The notes under the pieces: model-generated
The model's database searches: none
Seen by the model: the letters and a program-made list of their open reading frames with translations, nothing else
What the model was told of the DNA's origin: nothing
Made by a program: the position numbers and the translations under genes
Source: an uncultured Nitrosomonadales bacterium
GTDB taxonomy: Bacteria > Pseudomonadota > Gammaproteobacteria > Burkholderiales > Gallionellaceae
Reading direction: 5' to 3'
Length of the DNA: 38,554 nt
NCBI GenBank assembly: GCA_903861075.1
Contig: CAIOSY010000091.1
Span: 1-38,554 of the forward strand
Shown: positions 16,920 to 28,200 of the stretch, in pieces
Layout: every line of letters starts with the position of its first letter
Position numbering within the stretch: position 1 is the first letter of the stretch

Positions 16920-17690
16920 TTAGGGTATGTAACCGTTTAGTTTATCTTCTATACTTCTTGGACTCTCGCGATTGGCGATAGACATCAATCCATCCACCAA
17001 CATTTCCCGCCAGACAATATGGTGATGGATAATGGTTTGCAATTTGTTATATACAGGTAAAAAGAACAAATTCGCAAGTCCCACACCATAAAGTGTAGAA
17101 ACAAATGCAACTGCAATCCCACTGCCCAATTTACTCGGGTCGGACAAATTTTCCATAACATGAATCAAACCAACCACAGCACCGACGATACCCAACGTAG
17201 GCGCATAACCAGCTGCAGCATCCCATATACGAATCGCTTGACGATTATATTGTTCAAACGCATTGATATCTACCTCAAGAACTTCTTTAATTTTTTCAGC
17301 ATTAGCGCCGTCAATTAACAACTCAAGCCCTTTACGCATAAAGGGAATATCAATATCATACGACTGTGAATCGAGCTTCAATATACCTTCTCTATACGCC
17401 GTTAATCCCCAACTTGAAATTTTTTCAACCAAATCATCACTGGCATATTGAGGCGGAAAAAATACCCAGGAGAGCATCTTAATGCCAGAATAAAATGTTT
17501 TAATTGGCGTTTGCAACATTACAGCACCGATCGTGCCACCAAATACCATAATAAAAGCAGTCAACTGAAGCAGGGATTGCGCCGTCCCTCCTTCCAGGAC
17601 TATTCCCGCGAACACGCAGGATAACGCAATCGACAAACCCAGCACACTATTAACATCAAGTCTAGACATAACACATCCCATGCACAACAA
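16920..17690 (-). CDS. motA: flagellar motor stator protein MotA/PomA-like
   Basis: FGGTIGAVM; AAGYAPTLGIVGAVVGLIHVMENLSDPSKLGSGIAVAFVSTLYGVGLANLFFLPV. Confidence 0.92.
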   Translation of the reverse strand: MLCMGCVMSRLDVNSVLGLSIALSCVFAGIVLEGGTAQSLLQLTAFIMVFGGTIGAVMLQTPIKTFYSGIKMLSWVFFPPQYASDDLVEKISSWGLTAYREGILKLDSQSYDIDIPFMRKGLELLIDGANAEKIKEVLEVDINAFEQYNRQAIRIWDAAAGYAPTLGIVGAVVGLIHVMENLSDPSKLGSGIAVAFVSTLYGVGLANLFFLPVYNKLQTIIHHHIVWREMLVDGLMSIANRESPRSIEDKLNGYIP

Positions 17691-18081
17691 AATACTGTTG
17701 CTTATTATTTAAAGTAGACACTATCATTCGCTGCTGTAAAATCGCGATTAATAACGTTTTGTTTAATTGTGACATTAAACAGAATACACAAGGAACTTCA
17801 AACAAGAAGTAAGCAATATTCCTTAAAGTTCAGTTATCTAAGGAAATATTTTCTCACGCAAATGAGCTTTTAACCCCTCTCTTTAAAATTTAATCCCACA
17901 AAAAATACTGCTTGAAACACAACTACGCCTTAAGAGCAGAAAAAATGCGATTCATACTACAACACACTCCCGCATGCCACATCCATCAAATACGCCACTT
18001 TTACCCGCTTACTCTTGAGATAGGCTAAAATAATTTACCCCTATACTCAAATTCCACAATCTCAAATTCAGGGGCATCAAA

Positions 18082-18459
18082 ATGTTTTCAGGAAAAAAGC
18101 TAAATGCTTATATCAATGTACAGAATAATGTAGGTGGCGCTGATTTTGAAAAACAATGGTTTGAATCGGCAATTATGGTTCTAAATCAAATACAAGCAGG
18201 TATGCACAATCCGGTCGCAACCCATGCAAAACTAATTGAAGTTCGCGACGGACTGCAATGGATACAAGAAAATCTCAATGAACGCCTCAACTCACAACAT
18301 CGCACGATGTTGAAATCCATTTATAGTGTCAATATTCAAGTTATCAATGGCGTCATCGAAACAAAAAATACAGACTATTTATCCATTGTGATTAGCACGC
18401 TTAAAACCATTATGGAACCCTATTACAAAAAGCAGGGTCAAGAACCCTCCCCTAGCTGA
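18082..18459 (+). CDS. small protein with possible remote FliS-like (flagellar chaperone) fold
   Basis: 125 aa, mostly helical; C-terminal LNSQHRTMLKSIYSVNIQVINGVIETKNTDYLSIVISTLKTIMEPYYKK resembles the FliS pattern; flagellar context. Confidence 0.55.
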   Translation: MFSGKKLNAYINVQNNVGGADFEKQWFESAIMVLNQIQAGMHNPVATHAKLIEVRDGLQWIQENLNERLNSQHRTMLKSIYSVNIQVINGVIETKNTDYLSIVISTLKTIMEPYYKKQGQEPSPS

Positions 18460-18471
18460 TAGTCTTTATGT

Positions 18472-18495
18472 AGGGGCAACTTAAGTTACCCCTTT
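18472..18495. terminator. Probable bidirectional terminator between convergent FliS-like ORF and fliA
   Basis: AGGGGCAAC-TTAA-GTTACCCCT hairpin directly after the + ORF, abutting the fliA stop; only a short T-run. Confidence 0.6.
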
Positions 18496-19235
18496 CATTC
18501 AGGTTCTGTCCAAAACTTATTTCTCAGTGATGCTCGCAACCTCGCAACGGCTTGTGTATGAATTTGCGAGATGCGGGACTCTGACAAATCCATAACCAGG
18601 CCAATTTCTTTAAGATTGAGGTTTTGCTCATAGTACAAACCCATCAAGGTCATCTCACGTTCTGGCAAAGCAGTAATGGAATCAATCAAAGCCTTTTTAA
18701 AACCTTTAGACAGCAAAGCTTGCAACGCATCGCCCTTATTACTTTGTACGTGCCGATCAAGAAAATGCTCACTATCTTCCTCAGCATGAAAATCTTCGAA
18801 ATACACTAGATTGTGCCCACTGCAATCACCCAGTACTTTTTGGTATTCAGCAATACTCATATTAAGTTTTTTTGCAACAGCCGCTTCATTTGGGGGATAG
18901 CCTAATTTTTGCTCCAACACTTGGATTGCCTTTTCAATATCACGCATGGTTTTCCTCATACCACGCGGCAACCAATCTGAATTCCTAAGCTCATCTAAGA
19001 TAGCTCCTTGTATGCGCTGCGAGGCATAGGTATGAAATTGTGCTCCATGGGTGGTCTCAAATTTACCAATCGCATCAAGCAAACCTATCATACCTGCTTG
19101 AATCAAATCATCCACTTCAACACTCGCGGGCAACTTAGATTTAAACTGATAGGCAATTTTTTTAACTAGTTCTGAATTTTCACGCAGCAGATTATCTGTA
19201 TTACAAATCCTGCCCGATGGGTTATACATACTCAT
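18495..19235 (-). CDS. fliA: RNA polymerase sigma factor for flagellar operons (sigma28)
   Basis: VEVDDLIQAGMIGLLDAIGKFE, FHTYASQRIQGAILDELRNSDWLPR, LPEREMTLMGLYYEQNLNLKEIGLVMDLSESRISQIHTQA. Confidence 0.95.
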   Translation of the reverse strand: MSMYNPSGRICNTDNLLRENSELVKKIAYQFKSKLPASVEVDDLIQAGMIGLLDAIGKFETTHGAQFHTYASQRIQGAILDELRNSDWLPRGMRKTMRDIEKAIQVLEQKLGYPPNEAAVAKKLNMSIAEYQKVLGDCSGHNLVYFEDFHAEEDSEHFLDRHVQSNKGDALQALLSKGFKKALIDSITALPEREMTLMGLYYEQNLNLKEIGLVMDLSESRISQIHTQAVARLRASLRNKFWTEPE

Positions 19236-20080
19236 GCTTCTAACAACCGGGAATGATTCATACCACTCAGACTCGAAACAAAGTTGGAATTTCTCGTCTC
19301 ATTATTGACTAAATTAGCTTCTCGCTTCACTGTATCAGACACGATAGGAAAATTATCCATCGCTCCATCCCCAAACTGAGAGACCAGACCTAATTGAGTC
19401 TCAACCCCCAAATAACCAACCAGCTCAAGCTCCACATGTAAATTGTTCCTTGCAACATGTGATAAATTCCTGAATACCGTTTTAGCAGTCGATTGATTCA
19501 TATCAAACATCAATATACCAAAATTTCGCGTACCCAATTGATTACACATGATTTTAATCATTGAATAAGCGACTTTAATTGATTCAGGATTTTTATCCAG
19601 GTAGATTACAATTTCTCCTGAACCGAAAGGTTCTATCGGCAACTTGCCAACATCAGACAATATAACATCCACTAACGCAACCTGATAACAAGAACATAAT
19701 CTTGAAAAATGCGTACTTAACTCCAAAACAGCAATATCATTAAAATGCTCTATCGATTTATCACCGGGTAAAAGCTTAGCGACTGAACAGTGCGCATCTG
19801 TTTTTACCACCGCCTCATCAATGGAACGATTAGCTGAAACTTGCCCCATAATTGATAACTTATTGTGCAAATCAAACTTTCGATAGACATCACTTTGATG
19901 AGAACCTGCATGTACAAGCAATAACTCCACCCCTTTACGCGTAAAGGCTGAGGCAAGATTGCTAACTATTTTTGTATGAATATCCAGACTAGAAGCACAA
20001 AGCATGGAGATAATCCGCCCCTCAGGCTTGGTCATCAGCCTGCGTAAACCGGATGCTTGATCATTATTGTAATTAGACAT
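19232..20080 (-). CDS. flhG: FlhG/FleN-like MinD-family protein lacking a recognisable Walker A motif
   Basis: N-terminal DQASGLRRL activation helix and position next to flhF/fliA; KGGxGKT position reads CASSLDIHTK. Confidence 0.75.
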   Translation of the reverse strand: MSNYNNDQASGLRRLMTKPEGRIISMLCASSLDIHTKIVSNLASAFTRKGVELLLVHAGSHQSDVYRKFDLHNKLSIMGQVSANRSIDEAVVKTDAHCSVAKLLPGDKSIEHFNDIAVLELSTHFSRLCSCYQVALVDVILSDVGKLPIEPFGSGEIVIYLDKNPESIKVAYSMIKIMCNQLGTRNFGILMFDMNQSTAKTVFRNLSHVARNNLHVELELVGYLGVETQLGLVSQFGDGAMDNFPIVSDTVKREANLVNNETRNSNFVSSLSGMNHSRLLEA

Positions 20081-21356
20081 GACTGATCGCAGCCGCCATT
20101 TTAGTTAAGCCATTGGTATTGAGGACAAAAGGCGTGTCCTCATGCGTATGCTCCGGTCTATTTGCAACTTGCGTGTTATCAACAAAAGCACTGTTAACAA
20201 GCACATCTGTATCAACTAACTGAATATCCTCTGGTACTCTTTGCCCATTAGTGACATATAAAACACGAAGTTTCTTCTGAATAACCACATCCAAAACGCC
20301 ACCCAGAGTGACTGCCTCATCAATTTTGGTGATGATGCACCCATCCAAACCATAACGCAGATAAGAATTAGCAACATCATTTAAGGTTTCAATGGTGTTC
20401 GTTGCATTAAAACATAATATTTTCTTAATTTTACTATTTGGATAGTTAAGCATAGCAAGTTGAGCTTCAACCATCTTGTCGCGCTGCCCCACCCCCATCG
20501 TATCGATAAGTATGGTGTGTTTATTTTTAAATTGCGCTAATGCGAGTTTAAGATCTGCCGCATCTTTAACAGAGACAACGGTGACTCCGAGTATTTTTCC
20601 GTAAATTCGCAACTGCTCATACCCGCCTATACGATAGGCATCGGTGGTTATCAGCGCAAGGGGAAGCGCACCATTTTTCATTACGATACGCGCTGCCAAT
20701 TTAGCAAGTGTCGTCGTTTTACCCACCCCTGTTGGCCCTACTAGCGCAAAAATACCCCCTTCATATATCAGGGCAGACTCATTAGTCATAGAAATCAGGT
20801 TATGAGAAACAACACTTCTCACCCATTTCATTGCGTCCTCATAGGATAAATTATTTGCTAATTTTTCGAGTATCTGACGTGAAAAATCCACACTAAAGTT
20901 TACTGCTCGCATCGCTTTAAACAGCGCCTTCTTCTGCGATTCAGGCTGTGGCTTGGTTGCTGTTGTAATCACATCAAGTTGCGCCTCGAACTTATCGCGC
21001 ATCTGGCGGATTTCACTAATCACGGCTTTGATATCAGGTAGTTCAGCGGCGGCTCTAAACGTAGGCGCTGCCACGCCCACTCCTTCATCCTTTAGTTTTT
21101 GAACAACTGGGGGCACTTTATTAAGCACAACTTTATTCGGCATAGCTACGCCCGGAGGCGTTTGACCGACGGTTTCAAAGGGTACATCTTTTTCAGCAAT
21201 GAGACTCTCCATGTCATCACTACCCATAGCCAGAATCTCATTCCAACCATCAACACTACGATTAGAAATAATGGTTGCATCCGGCCCCAACTCGCTACGC
21301 ACCATAGATAATGCCTCGCGTGATGTTGTCGCAAAAAATCTTTTAACAGCCATCAT
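20073..21356 (-). CDS. flhF: flagellar biosynthesis SRP-type GTPase
   Basis: MAVKRFFATTSREALSMVRSELGPDATIISNR; GPTGVGKTTTLAKLAAR; TTDAYRIGGYEQLRIY; ITKIDEAVTLGG. Confidence 0.95.
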   Translation of the reverse strand: MMAVKRFFATTSREALSMVRSELGPDATIISNRSVDGWNEILAMGSDDMESLIAEKDVPFETVGQTPPGVAMPNKVVLNKVPPVVQKLKDEGVGVAAPTFRAAAELPDIKAVISEIRQMRDKFEAQLDVITTATKPQPESQKKALFKAMRAVNFSVDFSRQILEKLANNLSYEDAMKWVRSVVSHNLISMTNESALIYEGGIFALVGPTGVGKTTTLAKLAARIVMKNGALPLALITTDAYRIGGYEQLRIYGKILGVTVVSVKDAADLKLALAQFKNKHTILIDTMGVGQRDKMVEAQLAMLNYPNSKIKKILCFNATNTIETLNDVANSYLRYGLDGCIITKIDEAVTLGGVLDVVIQKKLRVLYVTNGQRVPEDIQLVDTDVLVNSAFVDNTQVANRPEHTHEDTPFVLNTNGLTKMAAAISHV

Positions 21357-23425
21357 TGACCTCCAATTATATTGACGATACGCACAGTCTTAGAACTGGG
21401 TAATTCATCATGCGATAAAACGTGCAAGCTCGGCATCGTTCTTCTTAGAAATTTTGATAAAATGGCGCGCAATCTTCCGGGTACTAATAGTATTGCCGTC
21501 ATTCCATTTGCTTCCTGTTGTTTAACTGCTCTTTCAGTTAAACGAACCAAGGTTTCAGCAAGACCTGGTTCTATCGCACTTCCATCACCACCCGACTGGA
21601 CAACGGTCATAAGCAGGGTTTCTAGTTGATTTTCCAGCGCAACGACGGGAATTTGATTTCCTTCAGGATAAAGCTGCTGAGCAATAACCCGTCCTAACTT
21701 GATACGCACTTGAACGGTAAGCTCATTGGCGTCTTGGGTATAGACGGCAAATTCGGACAAGGCTTCCATAATTGTTCTCATATCGCGAATATGTACGGCC
21801 TCCGCTAACAGGTTTTGCAATACTTTTTGCACTGCTGCCAGGGAAAGCACCTTGGGAACAACTTCTTCAACAAGCTTAGGTGAGTCTACACTCAAACGAT
21901 CTAATAATTGTTGCACCTCTTGTCGCCCGAGGAACTCAGCGGCATGAATAGAAATAATATGATTGAGATGCGTTGCAATAACCGTACTTGCATCCACAAC
22001 GGTATAACCCATACCCTGAGCTTGATCACGCGTATCTGAATTGATCCATACAGCCGGCAAGCCAAAAGCCGGATCTACGGTCGGAACCCCATTGAGAATA
22101 CCCGTCACCGTACCGGAATCTATCGCTAAAAATTGCGCACTATGCGCCTCACCGGAAGCCACCTCAGCCCCTTTAATTTTAATACTATATCGATTTGCAT
22201 TAAGATCCAGGTTATCTCGAATATGCACAGGTACGGGAAGAAAACCAACATCCTGAGCAAATTTCTTGCGCAGACTTTTAATCCGTTTAATAAGATCGCC
22301 TCCTTGCACGAGATCCACCAGAGAGACCAGTCCAATACCCACCTCCAGACCTATCATTTCAACCGGAACCACATCATCCCAGCTTGCCTCCGGATTCTCG
22401 GCTTTCTCGGCGGGGACCTCGTCGGCTTTGGCTTCTTGCACCCGGGTCACTTTAAGCAAATAAGCAATTCCACCCAGAACCGCCGCGATGCCCAAAAAAG
22501 CAAAATGCGGCATGCCCGGAATAATACCAATACCACCACTAATCATAGCGGTAATATTTAAGGCCTTAGCATTGGTAAATAATTGATTCGTTAATTGCGT
22601 ACCCACATCCTGCTCATTCGCCACACGCGACACGACGACACCGGCTGCAATCGAAATGATGATGGAAGGGATTTGGGCGACGAGACCATCACCGATGGCC
22701 AGCAAAGTGTAATTTTTTACCGCATCAGCAAAAGCCAGATCATGCTGAACAATACCCACAATCAATCCGCCTACAATATTGATAACAATAACTAAAATAC
22801 CGGCTACCGCATCCCCCCGCACATATTTACTGGCACCATCCATCGCGCCATAAAATTCAGCTTCCTGACCGACTTCCGCCCGCCTGCGCTTAGCGACATC
22901 ATCACCGATCAAGCCCGCATTCAAATCCGCATCGATTGCCATTTGTTTACCCGGCATGGCATCAAGTGCAAACCGTGCACCTACTTCAGCAATACGACCC
23001 GCACCTTTGGTCACGACCGTAAAATTAATGATAGTCAGAATAATGAAAACGACGATGCCGACCGTATAGTTCCCCCCTATCAAAAAGTGTCCGAATGCTT
23101 CTATCACCTTACCTGCCGCATCAGGACCTGTGTGACCTTCGGTTAAAACGATACGGGTCGATGCGACATTGAGAGACAGTCGCAACATCGTGGTCACCAG
23201 CAAGACAGTCGGAAATGCCAGGAAATCAAGTGGCTTAGCGGTTTGCAGACCGATGAGCAAAACCAGAATAGACAAGGCGATATTAAAGGTAAAAAAGACA
23301 TCCAAAGCCATCGCAGGCAGTGGCAGTATCATCATCGACAGCAAAGCTATAATGATGATAGGCCCCGCTAAGGACTTGCCATTCATGCCCGTAAGCCATG
23401 CGGGTAGGGTTATCGTTGGCATCAT
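21353..23425 (-). CDS. flhA: flagellar export apparatus protein
   Basis: 690 aa; TVVTKGAGRIAEVGARFALDAMPGKQMAIDADLNAGLI. Confidence 0.97.
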   Translation of the reverse strand: MMPTITLPAWLTGMNGKSLAGPIIIIALLSMMILPLPAMALDVFFTFNIALSILVLLIGLQTAKPLDFLAFPTVLLVTTMLRLSLNVASTRIVLTEGHTGPDAAGKVIEAFGHFLIGGNYTVGIVVFIILTIINFTVVTKGAGRIAEVGARFALDAMPGKQMAIDADLNAGLIGDDVAKRRRAEVGQEAEFYGAMDGASKYVRGDAVAGILVIVINIVGGLIVGIVQHDLAFADAVKNYTLLAIGDGLVAQIPSIIISIAAGVVVSRVANEQDVGTQLTNQLFTNAKALNITAMISGGIGIIPGMPHFAFLGIAAVLGGIAYLLKVTRVQEAKADEVPAEKAENPEASWDDVVPVEMIGLEVGIGLVSLVDLVQGGDLIKRIKSLRKKFAQDVGFLPVPVHIRDNLDLNANRYSIKIKGAEVASGEAHSAQFLAIDSGTVTGILNGVPTVDPAFGLPAVWINSDTRDQAQGMGYTVVDASTVIATHLNHIISIHAAEFLGRQEVQQLLDRLSVDSPKLVEEVVPKVLSLAAVQKVLQNLLAEAVHIRDMRTIMEALSEFAVYTQDANELTVQVRIKLGRVIAQQLYPEGNQIPVVALENQLETLLMTVVQSGGDGSAIEPGLAETLVRLTERAVKQQEANGMTAILLVPGRLRAILSKFLRRTMPSLHVLSHDELPSSKTVRIVNIIGGQ

Positions 23426-24585
23426 TTACCCCCTAGCGCATAACTCGGATGCAAGGGGTCAAGATAATCAGGCACCCCGATAGGGCCTAGCTCATCAGGA
23501 TATACGCCGCCATGCGTATTATAACTACGCAACTGATAGACAAATGCCAATACCTCAGCAACGGCAACATAAAGTGCAGCAGGAATTTCTTCACCGATTT
23601 CGCTATTTGCAAATAAGGCACGTGCGAGTTTAGGCGATTCTACGACCAGAACTTTATTCTCCTTACCTATCTCACGAATTTTCAGGGCAATTTCATCCGC
23701 ACCCTTTGCTAAAATTTTCGGGGCAGTCATACCCGTCTCGGCATATTGAATTGCAACAGCGTAATGGGTAGGGTTGGTGATAATGACATCCGCTTTTGGA
23801 ATATCTGACATCATTCGACGGCGAGCCATTTCACGCTGCTGACGACGAATTTGTGCTTTAATTTCAGGATTACCATTTGACTCTTTCGACTCCTGACGCA
23901 GGTCGTATTTAGACATTTTCATCTTATCTGAATAGTGTTTCAGTTGATAAATCACATCTATCACCGCAATTAGAATCAAACTTGATACAGTAATAAGAAA
24001 AGCTTTTATCAATAAATCCAGAACTTTAACAATGCCTATGTCCAACGGGGTCATCAACAGGGTCAAGAATGTTGAGAAATCATGCGTGATAACAAAGTAA
24101 GCCACCGTCCCAACCAGCACAGACTTCAAAATCGCTTTGACCAGTTCAACCAGAGAATTTATCGAAATGATATTACTCATCCCGCTAATCGGATTTAACC
24201 GGCTAAATTTTGGCATCAGTGCATTTTGATTTAAGGACCATCCCCCCACCAAAATAGGCGATGCAATGGCAACGACAAAGAAAATAACAGCCAAAGGCGC
24301 GAAGACCCACAGGACTTCCGTAGCCTGACTAATCATTTTAACCAGCATTAAGGAAGGATCGAAGGCAATATTACGTTCAAACATAAATGAACTGGTAAAT
24401 ACTTTTTTTAGGGCAATACTAAAACCGCCACCCAATATCCAAATACCCATTCCTGCTGCCAACAACACCGTGCACGTCGCCAATTCTTTCGAACGCGGAA
24501 TATCCCCTTCCTCTCTCGCCTTTTCAAGACGTGAGAGGGAGGCCTCTTCCGTTTTCTCCATATCGCTTTCTTCAGCCATAACCAC
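23422..24585 (-). CDS. flhB: flagellar export apparatus protein / substrate specificity switch
   Basis: EKTEEASLSRLEKAREEGDIPRSKEL; ADVIITNPTHYAVAI autocleavage NPTH. Confidence 0.97.
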   Translation of the reverse strand: MVMAEESDMEKTEEASLSRLEKAREEGDIPRSKELATCTVLLAAGMGIWILGGGFSIALKKVFTSSFMFERNIAFDPSLMLVKMISQATEVLWVFAPLAVIFFVVAIASPILVGGWSLNQNALMPKFSRLNPISGMSNIISINSLVELVKAILKSVLVGTVAYFVITHDFSTFLTLLMTPLDIGIVKVLDLLIKAFLITVSSLILIAVIDVIYQLKHYSDKMKMSKYDLRQESKESNGNPEIKAQIRRQQREMARRRMMSDIPKADVIITNPTHYAVAIQYAETGMTAPKILAKGADEIALKIREIGKENKVLVVESPKLARALFANSEIGEEIPAALYVAVAEVLAFVYQLRSYNTHGGVYPDELGPIGVPDYLDPLHPSYALGGK

Positions 24586-24801
24586 ACGTCTAACAGAAAC
24601 AATTGGTCGCGATTATCCGCCTGGGCACCTGATACTAATCGACGGAACAAGAGGATAAAACCCCTCTTATTGACCTGAATATATAGACAGGGAGCGTGCC
24701 GCACTTGTTTTACGTGTGCGAGGTGTCCGGTATGCGGCTATTTGAAAAGTCAGAAAGTGAATTTAGCGCCAGCCTGAATGCAAGTTAAGCGCCAGGTGTC
24801 G

Positions 24802-25236
24802 TCATTCCAACTGAGTATCGAGTATAAGCTGTAAGGAATCTAACTCCAGGGGTCTGCGCAAATGGTATAACTGCACACCCAACGTCGCGTCTGAATAAAC
24901 AAGATCAAAAAGTTGTGCAGCAAACTTAGGAATAAACGGCAGGGTGGATAAATCGTTCTCTTCGACTTGCCGTAACCGTTCGACCCGGTCAAATTCGAAC
25001 ATCACAGGCTCACTGTCGTCGCTAAAACTATAAACCACCCCGGCATAAACAGCAGGAAATATATCCTTTTTTAACCCCAGCAATCTACGCGAATTCATCG
25101 GCACCAATAACTTCCCTCGCCAATCCCGATACCCGGACACTTCCCCTTGCCCCGATAATTCGAGTATTTCATGTATTCCTTGAGCATCAAGCAGCAACTG
25201 ATAAGGGCCGACATGAACTTGCAAATACTGCCTCAT
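24802..25236 (-). CDS. CheW-like chemotaxis coupling protein
   Basis: 144 aa CheW-like fold pattern; overlaps the CheA-like gene by 4 nt. Confidence 0.7.
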   Translation of the reverse strand: MRQYLQVHVGPYQLLLDAQGIHEILELSGQGEVSGYRDWRGKLLVPMNSRRLLGLKKDIFPAVYAGVVYSFSDDSEPVMFEFDRVERLRQVEENDLSTLPFIPKFAAQLFDLVYSDATLGVQLYHLRRPLELDSLQLILDTQLE

Positions 25237-28200
25237 ACCAACTCCAAATCCGCTTTTACGACGAGATTATGATGACGTGGCGCCACATGTTCGGCAAGAT
25301 GTAACAACGCCTCTCCATCCAGAATTAACACGACTTTCCCATCCCCTAGAATAGAAGCCCCACCCACACCTGGCAAAGCGGCAAGTCGATGATGAATATC
25401 CTTAACAAACAATTCGCGACGCCCAATCATTTTATCAACCTCTACACCGATCATCTGTTGTCCGTTGGAAATGACAACCGCGGTGCGATAACGCGATACA
25501 GAGGTATCCATACGAGGAAATCCGAGTAAATCTCCCATATACACCAAAGGAAGAAAAGTCCCCCGCAACAAAACCGCCTGCCGTCCCTTAACAGACTGAA
25601 TCGAATCCTGCTCGATTTCTACAACCTCATTGACATATCGACCAGGCAATGCCAGCGTCTGGCCTGCAACACTAATCAGCATCACTTCCTGTACGGCAGC
25701 AGAGAGCGGCATTTCCATGGTAAACGTAGAACCTCGACCCAACTCAGACTTGATATGTATCGATCCGCCCAGTCGCATCACGTTGTTGCGCACGACATCC
25801 ATACCAACACCGCGGCCGGAGGTTTCGGTCACCTTTTCAGCGGTTGAAAAACCGGGCAGGAATAGAAAGTTATAAATATCATCCGAACTTAGATGGCGAC
25901 TTTCTTCCTCTTTGATCAGACCGCGTTCCACCGCTTTTTTTCTCACCTTTTCGGTATCTATGCCGCGACCGTCATCACTAACCTGAACCAGAATTCGACT
26001 TCCCTGTTGCAGTGCATTAATGACAATTTGCGCTTCAACCGGCTTACCCGCAGCCTTGCGTGCTTCAGGGGATTCGATACCATGATCTGCGCTGTTGCGT
26101 ACCATGTGCATTAGCGGATCTGATAACACCTCGACCATCGCCTTATCGATCTTGACTTCCTGCCCCAACTGTTCCAAACGGATGTTCTTTCCTTGCGACT
26201 GAGCCAAATCACGCACCAGACGAGGAAAGCGTTTAAATACCGTTTCCATGGGGACAACGCGTAACGCCATTGCACTATCCTGCAATCTCAATAAGGCACT
26301 TTGTATCAGCGCATCCACTTCCGCGAGTTTACGCGCCTGCGCCTCAAACATTTCACACACGTCAGCTATCAAATGATCTGACTCACGCCGTCCTGTCATT
26401 GCATTCTGGACACTCACAATTCCCTTGAGTGATATTAAAGCCTGTTTTGCCTTGTCATTATTAATCGCATAATTTAATTGGGCACGAACCAGCACCATTT
26501 CACCGATTTGATTCATAAAACTATCCAGCGTCTCGCCTGCCACGCGAATAACCCCGGAACTTGCCGATGCGGCAACGGCCGCACCCAATGTTGCACTACC
26601 CGAAGCAGACGTAGCAGAGGAAGTGATACTGGGCAAGAGTGCAACCTGACCCGAAGACACAGCCGATGCTATTTGCGCAATATCTGCATCGTCACTATAA
26701 GGCGCCAGTTTAATCAGATCACCCGATGGATTGATTGCGAGCAAGGCTGACTCAACCTGTTGACGATTGAGTGCCGACACCAGCAACATTTCATACCAGC
26801 TATTTCCGTCAATAAATTCTGATCGATTCGTAATGACCTTGCCGCACTTATCGACCCAACCCAAAAAATCTGTCGCCACTTCTTCAGAAGACTCAAGATG
26901 CGCAGACACTTCATAAACATGCCAGCCCTCCTTGACTGCGGCTAGCAAATCTCTCACATTTTCAGGCGATAAAATTTCAGCCAAATCGGCATTAATTTTC
27001 AGTTTTGCAACTAAATCCCGCATTTCTTCAACGGGGTGCTTTTCCGACCCACCCGACTCATGCGTCCAAACATAGCTGCGAATACGCTCACCTAATGCAG
27101 CATGATTTTTCTCATCTTCCTCACGATTCAAAGCGATACCGCTAACGGACGCGTCGTAACAGGACTCCACCAACGACAACACCTCGCGAGTCATCGCAAC
27201 AATTTCACGGCAAATACTCAATTCACCACGCGCAGCCCGGCCATAAACATCTTCCAGCAACAGCAATAAATCGCTATTTGCATCTGGAAGCAACAAGGTC
27301 AGATACAGCTTGGCTTCTGATAAATCACGACTAAGCGCCTCCGCCAGCGCTTCATCTACCACTTTGACTTTTCCCTCACGACGATCTGATACCGCACTAA
27401 TCGCCTCAATATCTCCATTGAGTTTTTTAAACAATGTTACAAACTTTACACGCATCGGCACGATTAAATAATCTGCTAAAACACTCTCTGCCGCACGTTT
27501 TCCAGATTCTTTTTCAATAAAACGCATCAGTTCCAGATATTCCAGCAGATGAGCCACTATGCGTCTGTTTTGCAAAGGCGCATCACCCTCACGGGACATT
27601 TCATCCACAATGACGTCCATCACGTCTTTTATTCGTATAAAACCCATAGCATCTGAAGCATGCGCGATGGTTTCAACCGCACTCAACATATTTCCATGTA
27701 GTTCAGCGCTATTGAGGTCTACATCGGAGTCAGACCAGATCAAAACCGTTAACGCCGCCATGTTTTCACGAACTAAATCCATGAAAAACTCGAACATATC
27801 GGGATCTTCATGCAACGAGATACCCGTGTCGCAGATTTCTTCAACGGCAGGAATATCTACCGCCAAAGGCGGAACGCTGGCAACATCGCCATAGGGTTTT
27901 CCGCCAGAGGCAAGAAAAGCATCAGCCAGTCTTGCCAATAATTCCGGAGAGGCGATCCCGTCAGCGCGTTCTACCACTGCTTTCACATGCAACATTTTTA
28001 ACCCGTCTACCGCTTCAAGCAATAGCGATGCTGCATGTATATCGAGGATGGCGGATCCATCTCGTATGAGGCCGAGCAAATCTTCAGCCCGATGCGCCAA
28101 CTTCTCCATCGACAGTAAATCCAGTGCTTTACATAAGCCTTTTACCGAATGGAACGATCGAAACAGGCGAGCGACTTCATCTGCGCCGACAGGTGCACGC

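Noticed and set aside
18046-18069. Direct repeat CTCAAATTC x2 upstream of the FliS-like ORF, and a possible sigma28 promoter there
   Set aside because: Repeat is short and AT-rich; no good TAAA-N15-GCCGATAA match was found.
24690-24740. CGCAC...GTGTGCG hairpin upstream of flhB, considered as a sigma54 or terminator element
   Set aside because: No T-run and no GG-N10-GC sigma54 signature on either strand; too weak to call.
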